64,000 nt of DNA from Oscillospiraceae bacterium. Its GTDB lineage: Bacteria; Bacillota; Clostridia; Oscillospirales; Oscillospiraceae. The stretch lies in assembly GCA_017415425.1 (NCBI GenBank), contig JAFQGT010000005.1, positions 151,038 through 215,037 on the forward strand. Direction: 5' to 3'. Below, piece after piece: positions 1 through 7,622 of the stretch. A program made the translations under genes and the position numbers. The notes under the pieces are model-generated. The model searched no databases. It was not told the DNA's origin and saw only the letters and a list, made by a program, of their open reading frames with translations. Each line of letters starts with the position of its first letter. The stretch's first letter is position 1.

Positions 1-374
1 ATCTTGCCCTTCTTCAGGCAGATACCGCCTGCAATGATCTGAAAACACTCCTTCACGAAAAACAGACCTGCCAGAAACCGCAAGACAGGATACTTAACAG
101 CCAGACAGACGATTAAGGTAAATTGAGTTGCCTTGTCTGCGACGGGATCAAGTATCTTTCCAAGGGTGGAGATCATATTAAAGTGTCGTGCGATCTTTCC
201 GTCAATCATATCAGTCAGGCAGGAAACCGCCAGAATACTGGCAGCCAGATAATAATCCGATCCGCTGTCCGCCTTTAGATAAATTACAACATAGATCGGG
301 ATCAGAATCAGCCTGAATATACTAAGTAGATTTGGTATTGTTAATATTTCACGTTTCCAGTCTTTGATAATCAT
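1..374 (-). CDS. pgsA: CDP-alcohol phosphatidyltransferase (probable PgsA), 3' end outside window
   Basis: The first 124 residues are visible. They carry the full CDP-alcohol phosphotransferase signature D-x2-D-G-x2-A-R-x8-G-x3-D-x3-D (D55, D58, A62-R63, G72, D76, D80), whose aspartates bind Mg2+ and the CDP-alcohol. Hydrophobic segments around residues 18-34, 43-53 and 83-108 fit an integral membrane enzyme. The family makes phosphatidylglycerol phosphate from CDP-diacylglycerol and glycerol-3-phosphate; PgsA is the best guess, but a related phosphatidyltransferase is possible because the C-terminus is cut. ATG preceded by CCGGAGGAAA. It has its own promoter-like sequence just upstream. Confidence 0.85.
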   Translation of the reverse strand, partial: MIIKDWKREILTIPNLLSIFRLILIPIYVVIYLKADSGSDYYLAASILAVSCLTDMIDGKIARHFNMISTLGKILDPVADKATQFTLIVCLAVKYPVLRFLAGLFFVKECFQIIAGGICLKKGK

Positions 375-413
375 AGTGCTTTCCTCCGGGTAATCCCGTT
401 AACTGTATAGAAT

Positions 414-442
414 ATTATATGTTTTTTTGATACTTGAATCAA
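414..442 (-). promoter_or_regulatory. SigA-type promoter for pgsA
   Basis: On the minus strand, TTGATT, a 17-base spacer and TATAAT. The -35 half lies in a small palindrome (ACTTGATTCAAGT). The start of transcription would fall about 33 bases before the pgsA ATG, so pgsA need not depend on the upstream spore-type genes. Confidence 0.6.
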
Positions 443-461
443 GTCTTAAGTGTAAATTTTA

Positions 462-998
462 CTAAAATTTGGCAGATCTATCGTGGTGGGACTGTAAGGA
501 AAATTGTTTTGCAAGATTCTTCCAGGTAATTCGATCCAGCTCTCCTGTCTGCGGTAGACCGTTCAAATACTGAAAGGCAGACAGCGCTGAACTTGTTGTA
601 TCGTCTAGAACACCGCTAAGCTCCGGTGGCAGGATCGAAGAGTTGTTTTGTGCAAGTGCTGCCAAGATCCCCTGTGTTAAATAGATATTGGTATGAGCAT
701 CACCAAGCCGGTATACCTGCCCAGGATTCATCACCACTTTAACAGGCTCAGCTTTTTCGATTCTTATATAGGCTTCTTCATATACCGGGACAATAGCATC
801 CCAGGTTTGTTGGTCTGCGATTCCTGTTTGCGGAAGTCCATAAATCCTTTGAAATGCCGTTACGGCGTACATAGTTGCCGGGCCGAATATACCGTCCGGA
901 ATGACCGTTGGGATCCTCTTATCATCTTCTGCAATTACCCGAAGCATTGTCTGTAAACTTCGGATTGGTTGTGCAGTAAATGATTCTGGCGGTCTCAT
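462..998 (-). CDS. Protein of two peptidoglycan-binding (PG_binding_1) domains
   Basis: 178 aa made of two PG_binding_1 repeats, about residues 10-70 and 103-165. Each shows the family pattern: an LQ.ML-type helix, then DG.FG..T..AV..FQ, GLP.TG and a final W. The second repeat is degenerate (GVLDDTTSSALSAFQ). There is no signal peptide, membrane segment or catalytic domain, so it should bind rather than cut glycan. Its ATG overlaps the stop of the upstream SpoIID-like gene (ATGA, 995-998), so the two are translationally coupled. Likely role, by inference: spore cortex or coat binding protein made in the mother cell. Two domains are clear; function is not. Confidence 0.8.
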   Translation of the reverse strand: MRPPESFTAQPIRSLQTMLRVIAEDDKRIPTVIPDGIFGPATMYAVTAFQRIYGLPQTGIADQQTWDAIVPVYEEAYIRIEKAEPVKVVMNPGQVYRLGDAHTNIYLTQGILAALAQNNSSILPPELSGVLDDTTSSALSAFQYLNGLPQTGELDRITWKNLAKQFSLQSHHDRSAKF

Positions 999-2263
999 CG
1001 AATCACCTCCTGGTTAACCGGGGATTGAGAACCGATGCTGAGATCCTTGCCGGGGAACTGAGTCAAGGTCGTTGTTTTTGTATATAGATTGCGGTTATTT
1101 GCAGACGACCGACCAAAATTTCCTACCTGCCGTACACCGGAAGCCGGTGCGGTTGTATTTGGCAGGGAGGGGAAGATCTCCGGATCACGCAGGCTGGTTG
1201 TTTCGATTCCGGAATATTGTGAGTAGATTTCATCCCAGGTAGCAGTATCCACAGTACCGGTTTCCGGCAGACGAAAACGCCGCTGGGCTGCCAATACGGC
1301 GGCGCGGGTTGCAGTACCGTATATGCCATCGATACTTACCGGTGGAATCTCTGGAATATATTCTGACAGAACACTGAGCATATACTGTAAATGTCGAACT
1401 TTTTCACCGGTGTCACCCGGTTGTAGGGAGTTTGGAGCAGCCCAGCTGATGGAGTAAAACTGCTGCCCTTGACTTCTTAGTTCTGATAAAGCGTTAACCG
1501 CAGTGTATAACCTGACGATTTCATACCAGGTTGCCGGACCGACAATTCCGTCCGGGGTAAGTCCGAATACCTGCTGTAATGCGCGGACACTGGCTTCCGT
1601 CCTGCTTCCGAAAATCCCGTCAACTGCGGGAATTTTGGGTATAGCAGGGTAGCTTTGTGCGATTCTGTTTAGGGAGACCTGCAGAACTACAACATTCGGT
1701 CCTGTACTGCCGACTCGTAATGGCGTACCGGGATATGAGCTGGTAATACCCCGAATTGGCGCATTTAGGACGGTTTCCACATCACCGTAGTAACTGCGTA
1801 GGATTTGCTGAGAATTGTAGCCTTGCTGCGCTAAATTTTGACTACCCCATTGACTGAGACCCTCGCAAGTAACTGTAGTTCCGTTGCAGAATTTTGCAGC
1901 CAGCGGTTCTACAAAACCTGGTCGTCGAAGATAATCGTTGAACAGCTCGTCAACAAGCCTTGACACATTCTCAAAATAGGCACGGCCATTGACAAAGTAC
2001 TGATCAAAGGCGGTAGAATTTGTGATGTCAAAGTCGTAGCCACGACTGCGGTAGAATTCGGTATACACCCGATTCAGCGCAAAGGAGACGATTGCCAGAA
2101 TGTTGGCACGCAGTGCACTTTCTTCCCAGGTTGGGTAAATTTCACTGGATGCGACATTTTTAACATAATCCGAGAATGGAACGGTAACATTTGCGGCATT
2201 GGAATTGGGACTTCCCAAATGCACGGTGATCTGCTGAGGAACAAAAGGAATTACAGTTGCCAT
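995..2263 (-). CDS. SpoIID/LytB-like domain fused to two peptidoglycan-binding domains
   Basis: 422 aa. Residues about 1-165 look like a shortened SpoIID/LytB domain: VPFSDYVKNVASSEIYP with E41 at the place of the SpoIID catalytic glutamate, a long ALRA helix, two cysteines (C126, C133) and CEGLSQWGSQNLAQQGY, the counterpart of the G-x-SQ-G-A box near the SpoIID C-terminus. Two PG_binding_1 domains follow at about 183-252 and 287-352, then a polar tail. SpoIID proteins are lytic transglycosylases that strip denuded glycan during sporulation. Here there is no signal peptide or membrane anchor, unlike SpoIID itself, so a mother-cell protein that loads onto the forespore surface is more likely. 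Coupled to the next gene by ATGA overlap; GGAGG-type site (AACAGGAGGAAACGGT) before ATG. Confidence 0.8.
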   Translation of the reverse strand: MATVIPFVPQQITVHLGSPNSNAANVTVPFSDYVKNVASSEIYPTWEESALRANILAIVSFALNRVYTEFYRSRGYDFDITNSTAFDQYFVNGRAYFENVSRLVDELFNDYLRRPGFVEPLAAKFCNGTTVTCEGLSQWGSQNLAQQGYNSQQILRSYYGDVETVLNAPIRGITSSYPGTPLRVGSTGPNVVVLQVSLNRIAQSYPAIPKIPAVDGIFGSRTEASVRALQQVFGLTPDGIVGPATWYEIVRLYTAVNALSELRSQGQQFYSISWAAPNSLQPGDTGEKVRHLQYMLSVLSEYIPEIPPVSIDGIYGTATRAAVLAAQRRFRLPETGTVDTATWDEIYSQYSGIETTSLRDPEIFPSLPNTTAPASGVRQVGNFGRSSANNRNLYTKTTTLTQFPGKDLSIGSQSPVNQEVIR

Positions 2264-2277
2264 ACCGTTTCCTCCTG

Positions 2278-2661
2278 TTATAAATTCTGAGGTGGGGTGT
2301 CAAATGTTTCCACCTTGTTCCAAGCATCAGGAAATTCTGACAAGGGAATCATCTCAAGATTCTGGACAGTGATAACGTTGGGAAATATCTGCAACCTTTC
2401 TACGGCAATGCCCTCGTAGTTTTCTACGTGAGCATAGAGGTTGACAACAGCAAATGGTATGATCCCCGTATTGGGCGTTTGTCCGGAGGCAAGATCCGGT
2501 ACTTCAATAGGTATTGGTGTATCCAACATTCCGTTTCGATTGGTTAGGCGCATCGCGATTGCTTCTCCGCTTACATCGGTAATGGAGACGGCAACATCCT
2601 TAAGTGGGATTTGCGCATTGCTGGCGTAGCTGTGTACTTGTATGTATCCTGTTGCTGACAG
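2278..2661 (-). CDS. Small beta-sandwich (carboxypeptidase-regulatory-like) protein with probable CTG start
   Basis: The frame is open well above its first ATG (2553). At 2661 there is a CTG five bases behind AAAGGAGGAG, the only good ribosome site, giving 127 aa starting MSATGYIQVHSYASNAQIPL. The extra 36 residues complete a pattern typical of carboxypeptidase-regulatory-like or Ig-like sandwiches: GYIQVHSYASNAQIPLKDVA, then a TNRNGMLDTPI strand-turn and later AVVNLYAHVENYEGIA. The ATG start at 2553 would cut this domain in half. No signal peptide. It is first in a run with the SpoIID-like and PG-binding genes (14-base gap) and behind a SigK-like promoter. Function unknown; a structural partner on the spore surface is an inference. 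Confidence 0.7.
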   Translation of the reverse strand: MSATGYIQVHSYASNAQIPLKDVAVSITDVSGEAIAMRLTNRNGMLDTPIPIEVPDLASGQTPNTGIIPFAVVNLYAHVENYEGIAVERLQIFPNVITVQNLEMIPLSEFPDAWNKVETFDTPPQNL

Positions 2662-2688
2662 AAAATCTCCTCCTTTCCAATTTCAAAT

Positions 2689-2716
2689 TATGCTATGCGA
2701 TCACAAACAAAATTGT
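2689..2716 (-). promoter_or_regulatory. SigK-like promoter for the spore cassette
   Basis: On the minus strand, AC, 17 bases, then CATAGCATA, an exact match to the SigK consensus AC-N16/17-CATAnnnTA as known from Bacillus subtilis. It ends about 27 bases before the CTG start of the 127-aa gene. The consensus is short, so chance matches occur; the position and the nature of the genes support it. Confidence 0.5.
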
Positions 2717-2724
2717 GCAGGGAT

Positions 2725-3153
2725 TTATAGAAACCCCTGCAGCTGTTGAATGTTGACGTGTTCGCAGTCTATGAGTCTGTGGGCTACATCGAGAATTCTC
2801 TGATCCGAGGGTGTGAGCTTGTTTAGATTCTTATAACCCTTGATGATACCTCTGGTGTTTCCCTGAATCATCATAGCGGCGGCCTTGGAATTTGTATTTC
2901 CAAAAGAAAGTCTTGAACGTGTCATCAAATTGGTCATTCCTTTGATTGCCGGATCAAGATCGGAAAGCTGCCACCCACGATTGCGAGCTAGACCGATGAC
3001 CTCTCGTTCGATGCTGTCAAATTCTTTCAGTTGACCCTGCAGCTCAGAGCGAAGTGCCGAATCCAGCGAAAGATTTAAAACACTTCGAATACCGATCTGC
3101 CCCATTTGGGTTGTTTTTAGGACAGAGCCGAGTAAATCCTTGTTATCCTTCAT
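2725..3153 (-). CDS. Helical protein of unknown function (ferritin-like four-helix style)
   Basis: 142 aa, almost wholly predicted helix, in about four amphipathic segments (roughly 4-30, 35-62, 70-110, 115-140). Notable stretches are SLDSALRSELQGQLKEF, REVIGLARNRGW and AAMMIQGNTRGIIKGYKNLN. The pattern recalls four-helix DUF2383-like or spore-coat ferritin-like bundles, but I cannot assign a family. It lacks the E..H metal pairs of true ferritins. No signal peptide. It is upstream of, and on the same strand as, the spore cassette, with a 63-base gap that contains the SigK-like promoter. Its own promoter is unclear. Divergent from asnB across a 103-base gap. Confidence 0.7.
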   Translation of the reverse strand: MKDNKDLLGSVLKTTQMGQIGIRSVLNLSLDSALRSELQGQLKEFDSIEREVIGLARNRGWQLSDLDPAIKGMTNLMTRSRLSFGNTNSKAAAMMIQGNTRGIIKGYKNLNKLTPSDQRILDVAHRLIDCEHVNIQQLQGFL

Positions 3154-3256
3154 ATTTCATCACCAAGGACAGTGTTGCCTTTCTGAGAACATTTTATGCA
3201 CGAAATTATGTTCAAAACATAGTCTATAGAGAAGAACAGGAAAGGAGACAAATGGA

Positions 3257-5071
3257 ATGTGTGCAATTGCCGGTATGATCGGGATTCCGTTTAATGGACA
3301 AATTTTGGATAAAATGCGGGGATCTATGCAACACAGAGGGCCTGACGGTAGCGGAAGTTATATGGAAAAGAATGGGTGCTTACTTCATACCCGGCTGGCC
3401 ATTGTTGACCCGGACGGTGGGGGACAGCCAATGAGTCTGCAGTGGGAAAACAGATCATATGTAATCACATATAACGGAGAGATATACAATACAGAGGACA
3501 TCCGTAAGGAACTGATACTGCTAGGACATACATTTTTCGGTCACTCGGATACAGAGGTCGTGCTACACGGTTATGCGCAATGGGGCGATGAGGTTCTGGA
3601 TAAGCTCAATGGAATTTTTGCATTTGGTATCTGGGATAAAGATGAAGAATCATTATTTCTTGCTCGGGACCGAATGGGCGTAAAACCGTTGTTTTATACA
3701 AAGTATGGGAGAGGTTTACTGTTTGCATCCGAAATCAAAACCTTGCTGGCCTACCCGGATATTCCAAGGGAACTGGATCGTGATGGCGTAGCACAACTTC
3801 TTTTGTTGGGACCCGGCAGAGTCCCGGGAAGCGGTGTATTTAAGGGTATTGAAGAATTAAAACCCGGATACTGTGCTCGCTTCAGCAAAGAAAAGCTGTT
3901 TGTTTGGCAGTATTGGAAGTTAAAGGACCGGGAACATACCGAGTCTTTTTCGGACACATTGGAACGGGTACGATATTTGGTAACGGATGCAATTCAAAGA
4001 CAGATGGTGTCGGATGTGCCATTTGGCACATTTTTATCCGGTGGTTTGGATTCCAGTTTGATCTCGTCTGTATGTGCTGAGACCCTTGGCAAAAGAGGGG
4101 AGCAGCTTGCGACATTTTCTGTAGATTATCTGCACAATGACCAGTATTTTGTTCCGGGCAAATTTCAACCCAATTCCGATAATAGCTATATTGATCAGAT
4201 GCAATTCTATCTTGAAACAGAACATCACAGGACAGTCTTATCTGCGGAAGAATTAGTGGGTGCAATGGAGGCTGCTACGATTGCAAGGGATCTTCCGGGA
4301 ATGGCAGATGTAGACTCATCGCTACTACTGTTTTGCAGACAGATACGAAAAGAACGAAAAATGGCGTTATCCGGGGAGTGCGCTGACGAGATATTTGGCG
4401 GGTATCCTTGGTATCGGGATCCTGAGGTTCGGGGATACAACGGTTTTCCTTGGGCGCAAAATACTGCATTCCGTAAGGAATTTTTACTTCCGGAGTATGC
4501 AGTTGATGCAGAAGAATTTGTAATGGATCAATACAATAGCACAATTTCCGCTTGTGATATATTGCCGGGAACAACCCCATTGGAACGTCGGATGAAAGAA
4601 ATGGTAAATCTGAACCTAACCTGGTTTATGCAGACCTTGCTGGATAGAAAAGACCGGATGAGTATGGCTTGTGGCTTGGAGGTAAGGGTGCCTTTCTGTG
4701 ATTATCGGATTGCTGAATATCTATATGGCGTTCCGTGGGAGATGAAGGATCATAACGGTAGGGAAAAAGGGCTTCTACGAAATGCGATGGAAGGTTACCT
4801 TCCGCAGCAGATCCTTTGGCGAAAGAAGAGTCCGTATCCCAAAACACACGACCCCCGATATCAGGATCTGGTTAGTCAACAGCTAAAAGGGATTCTTGAA
4901 CGCAAGGATGCGCCAATCTACGGCATCATTTCAAAAGAGACGCTGATGAATTTATTGACTGCAGATTTTAATTGGCCCTGGTACGGACAGCTGATGCAGC
5001 GCCCGCAAACCATTTGCTATATGCTGCAGATCAATTTCTGGCTGGAGCATTATCGGATCAACATTTTATAA
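3257..5071 (+). CDS. asnB: Asparagine synthetase (glutamine-hydrolysing)
   Basis: 604 aa, normal length. The N-terminal class II glutamine amidotransferase domain begins MCAIAGMIG; after Met removal the Cys is the nucleophile, which fixes the start at 3257 although another ATG lies 5 bases upstream out of frame. The C-terminal synthetase domain has the PP-loop SGGLDSS at 261-267 and the GECADEIFGGYPW segment. It converts aspartate, glutamine and ATP to asparagine in the cytoplasm. Ribosome site GGAAAGGAGAC. Single-gene unit with two terminators behind it and a divergent gene in front. Confidence 0.95.
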   Translation: MCAIAGMIGIPFNGQILDKMRGSMQHRGPDGSGSYMEKNGCLLHTRLAIVDPDGGGQPMSLQWENRSYVITYNGEIYNTEDIRKELILLGHTFFGHSDTEVVLHGYAQWGDEVLDKLNGIFAFGIWDKDEESLFLARDRMGVKPLFYTKYGRGLLFASEIKTLLAYPDIPRELDRDGVAQLLLLGPGRVPGSGVFKGIEELKPGYCARFSKEKLFVWQYWKLKDREHTESFSDTLERVRYLVTDAIQRQMVSDVPFGTFLSGGLDSSLISSVCAETLGKRGEQLATFSVDYLHNDQYFVPGKFQPNSDNSYIDQMQFYLETEHHRTVLSAEELVGAMEAATIARDLPGMADVDSSLLLFCRQIRKERKMALSGECADEIFGGYPWYRDPEVRGYNGFPWAQNTAFRKEFLLPEYAVDAEEFVMDQYNSTISACDILPGTTPLERRMKEMVNLNLTWFMQTLLDRKDRMSMACGLEVRVPFCDYRIAEYLYGVPWEMKDHNGREKGLLRNAMEGYLPQQILWRKKSPYPKTHDPRYQDLVSQQLKGILERKDAPIYGIISKETLMNLLTADFNWPWYGQLMQRPQTICYMLQINFWLEHYRINIL

Positions 5072-5080
5072 GGAAATCAA

Positions 5081-5115
5081 TATGCCGGAGAAATTCCGGC
5101 ATAATCAATCTTTTT
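5081..5115 (+). terminator. First asnB terminator-like hairpin
   Basis: Perfect 9-base stem TATGCCGGA / TCCGGCATA with loop GAAAT at 5081-5103, then a short T run at 5110-5115. It is 10 bases after the asnB stop. Confidence 0.55.
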
Positions 5116-5120
5116 GGCCG

Positions 5121-5165
5121 AAAACCCCTTGGCAGAGAAAAACTTTGCCGGGGTTTTTGTGTTTT
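5121..5165 (+). terminator. Second asnB terminator
   Basis: Stem AACCCC-TT-GGCA / TGCC-GGGGTT with a TT bulge, followed by TTTTTGTGTTTTT. It stands in tandem with the hairpin 20 bases upstream. Confidence 0.75.
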
Positions 5166-5229
5166 TAGACAAATAACAAAAGATAATAACGATTTGATTT
5201 TGCATAAACAGAAAAAATTCAACGGATGG

Positions 5230-5261
5230 TTGCTATTTTTACAAGAAAGTGGTAGTATAAT
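5230..5261 (+). promoter_or_regulatory. Possible promoter for apgM-serC-serA
   Basis: A perfect TATAAT at 5256-5261 lies about 50 bases before the apgM start. The best -35 (TTGCTA, 5230) has a 20-base spacer, which is long, so only the -10 is convincing. Confidence 0.4.
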
Positions 5262-5311
5262 TGTGTACATTTGTGCGTCATACAAAGACACTAGGTAAGG
5301 GGTTGAGAACT

Positions 5312-6505
5312 GTGAAGTATGTAGTAATATTGGCTGATGGAATGGCGGATGAGCCGATTGCTGAGTTGGGCAATAAGACACCGTTGGAATACGCCAAAAC
5401 CCCGGGAATGGACTTGCTGGCATCTTTCGGTCAGCTTGGTATGGTCAGAACTGTCCCCAAGTCTATGAAGCCGGGCAGCGATGTGGCGAACCTTTCGGTT
5501 TTGGGATATGATCCGGAGTCAAATTACTCAGGACGATCACCGCTGGAGGCATTAAGTGTTGGCGTTTCGATGAAGAGCACGGATGTGGTTCTGCGTTGTA
5601 ATCTCGTAACGCTGTCTGAGGATGAACCCTATGGACAAAAGACCATTATCGATCATAGCTCCGATGAGATTTCCACCGCGGATGCAGATATTTTGATGAA
5701 TGCGGTTCGGGATGCCTTTCAAAACGAGCTGTTCTCATTCTATACCGGTACCAGTTACCGGCATATCACCATTTGGAATCACGGAGAGGTTTTGGATTTA
5801 GAGCCGCCCCACGATCACCTGGGTGAAAAGATCGGAGAATTTTTGCCTGCAGAACCGCTTCTTCGTTCAATGATGGAAAAGAGCTTTGCGATTCTAAATG
5901 ATCACCCGCTGAATGTACAACGGGCAAATGAAGGAAAAAATAAAGCAAATTCTCTTTGGTTCTGGGGTGCCGGTACCAAGCCGCATCTGCAAAATTTTGA
6001 AGAAAAGACTGGTCTTAAGGGCACGATGATTTCCGCAGTGGACCTGCTGAAGGGTATCGCTGTAGGTGCAGGTATGCAAATTGCGTTGGTTGAAGGCGCC
6101 ACCGGTTCACTGGATACCAACTATCTGGGCAAAGCACAGGCTGCCGTTGGAGCGCTTCTTGATGACGGCAACGACTTTGTTTATATTCACGTTGAAGCAC
6201 CGGATGAGATGGGACATCAAGGTATCGTTTCCCATAAGGTGCAGTCCATCGAAATGATCGACCGGCAAATTGTATCCGTTGTAAAGGATGCACTGGATCG
6301 TGCAGGGGAGGATTATAGAATGCTGGTGCTTCCGGATCATCCTACTCCCATTCGAATCCGAACCCATACATCCGATCCTGTGCCTTATGTGCTGTATGAC
6401 AACCGTTGGCGTGAGAAGAAAGATATTGCTTATTCCGAGGCTGCGGCGGCCAATCTTCCGTGTCTGGAAGAAGGCTACCGTCTGCTGGATAAATTGATCA
6501 ACTAG
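5312..6505 (+). CDS. apgM: Cofactor-independent phosphoglycerate mutase, archaeal type (ApgM-like)
   Basis: The GTG at 5312, behind AAGGGG, gives 397 aa starting MKYVVILADGMADEPI, the normal N-terminus of this alkaline-phosphatase-superfamily branch; the frame upstream (from 5261) is not family sequence. Seen: LADGM (metal aspartate), PGSDVANLSVLGYDP (nucleophile serine region), YSGRSPLEA, EAPDEMGHQG and LPDHPTPI with metal-binding Asp and His. The family interconverts 3- and 2-phosphoglycerate; a close subfamily has been proposed as a homoserine kinase substitute. It is followed 11 bases later by serC and serA, both of which handle phosphoserine-pathway intermediates; no serB is seen in the window. 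Confidence 0.85.
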   Translation: MKYVVILADGMADEPIAELGNKTPLEYAKTPGMDLLASFGQLGMVRTVPKSMKPGSDVANLSVLGYDPESNYSGRSPLEALSVGVSMKSTDVVLRCNLVTLSEDEPYGQKTIIDHSSDEISTADADILMNAVRDAFQNELFSFYTGTSYRHITIWNHGEVLDLEPPHDHLGEKIGEFLPAEPLLRSMMEKSFAILNDHPLNVQRANEGKNKANSLWFWGAGTKPHLQNFEEKTGLKGTMISAVDLLKGIAVGAGMQIALVEGATGSLDTNYLGKAQAAVGALLDDGNDFVYIHVEAPDEMGHQGIVSHKVQSIEMIDRQIVSVVKDALDRAGEDYRMLVLPDHPTPIRIRTHTSDPVPYVLYDNRWREKKDIAYSEAAAANLPCLEEGYRLLDKLIN

Positions 6506-6516
6506 GAGGAAGCGTT

Positions 6517-7599
6517 ATGGCAAGAGTATATAATTTTTCCGCTGGACCGGCAGTTCTGCCGGAAGAAGTGTTGCTGGAGGCTGCAGCCGAAATGATGGAC
6601 TACCGAGGAACCGGTATGTCAGTAATGGAAATGAGCCATCGCTCTAAGGCATATCAGCAAATTATTGATGAAGCAGAAGCGGATCTTCGTCAACTGATGA
6701 ACATTCCGGATAATTACAAGGTTTTGTTCCTGCAGGGTGGTGCTTCTCAGCAGTTTGCGATGATTCCTATGAATCTGATGAAGAACAAGGTCGCTGACTA
6801 TATCATTACCGGTCAGTGGGCAAAAAAGGCCTGGCAAGAGGCTCAGAAGTATGGCGCTGCCAACGCAATTGCATCTTCTGCTGATGAGACATTCTCTTAT
6901 ATTCCCGATTGCTCTGATCTGCCTGTAAGCCCCGATGCCGACTATGTGTATATCTGCGAGAATAATACGATCTACGGTACGAAATTCCACACTCTGCCCA
7001 ATACAAAGGGTAAAATGCTGGTATCTGACGTGTCTTCCTGCTTCTTGTCGGAGCCGGTAGACGTGACCAAATACGGCTTGATCTACGGTGGTGTGCAGAA
7101 GAATATCGGTCCTGCGGGTGTTGTGATCGCCATTATTCGGGAGGATCTGATTACTGAAGATGTATTACCCGGAACACCTACGATGTTGACCTACAAGATC
7201 CACGCCGATAACGGATCTATGTACAATACACCTCCTGCCTATGGCATCTATATTTGTGGAAAGGTCTTTAAGTGGCTGCTGAAAAATGGCGGTCTGGATG
7301 CAATGCAGGAAAAGAACCAGAAGAAAGCTGCAATTTTGTATGATTTCCTGGATCAAAGCAAACTGTTCCGCGGTACAGTCAGAAAAGAGGACCGTTCTTT
7401 GATGAATGTACCCTTTGTCACCGGCAGTAAGGAGTTGGACGAGGCGTTTGTAAAGGCTGCAGCAGAAGCTGGCTTTGTAAATTTGAAGGGTCACAGGAGC
7501 GTCGGTGGTATGCGAGCCAGCATTTACAATGCGATGCCGATTGAAGGCGTTGAGAAGCTGGTTGACTTTATGCGGGAATTTGAAGCTGCCAACAGCTGA
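6517..7599 (+). CDS. serC: Phosphoserine aminotransferase
   Basis: 360 aa, full length. Class V PLP-dependent aminotransferase: begins VYNFSAGPAVLPEEVL, has LFLQGGASQQFAM (phosphate and PLP binding) and the Schiff-base lysine in YGGVQKNIGPAG near residue 195, and ends with HRSVGGMRASIYNAMP. It converts 3-phosphohydroxypyruvate and glutamate to phosphoserine and 2-oxoglutarate. AGGAGG seven bases before ATG. It is the middle gene of apgM-serC-serA, 23 bases before serA. Confidence 0.95.
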   Translation: MARVYNFSAGPAVLPEEVLLEAAAEMMDYRGTGMSVMEMSHRSKAYQQIIDEAEADLRQLMNIPDNYKVLFLQGGASQQFAMIPMNLMKNKVADYIITGQWAKKAWQEAQKYGAANAIASSADETFSYIPDCSDLPVSPDADYVYICENNTIYGTKFHTLPNTKGKMLVSDVSSCFLSEPVDVTKYGLIYGGVQKNIGPAGVVIAIIREDLITEDVLPGTPTMLTYKIHADNGSMYNTPPAYGIYICGKVFKWLLKNGGLDAMQEKNQKKAAILYDFLDQSKLFRGTVRKEDRSLMNVPFVTGSKELDEAFVKAAAEAGFVNLKGHRSVGGMRASIYNAMPIEGVEKLVDFMREFEAANS

Positions 7600-7622
7600 C
7601 CTACAGAGAAAAGAGGGAACTT

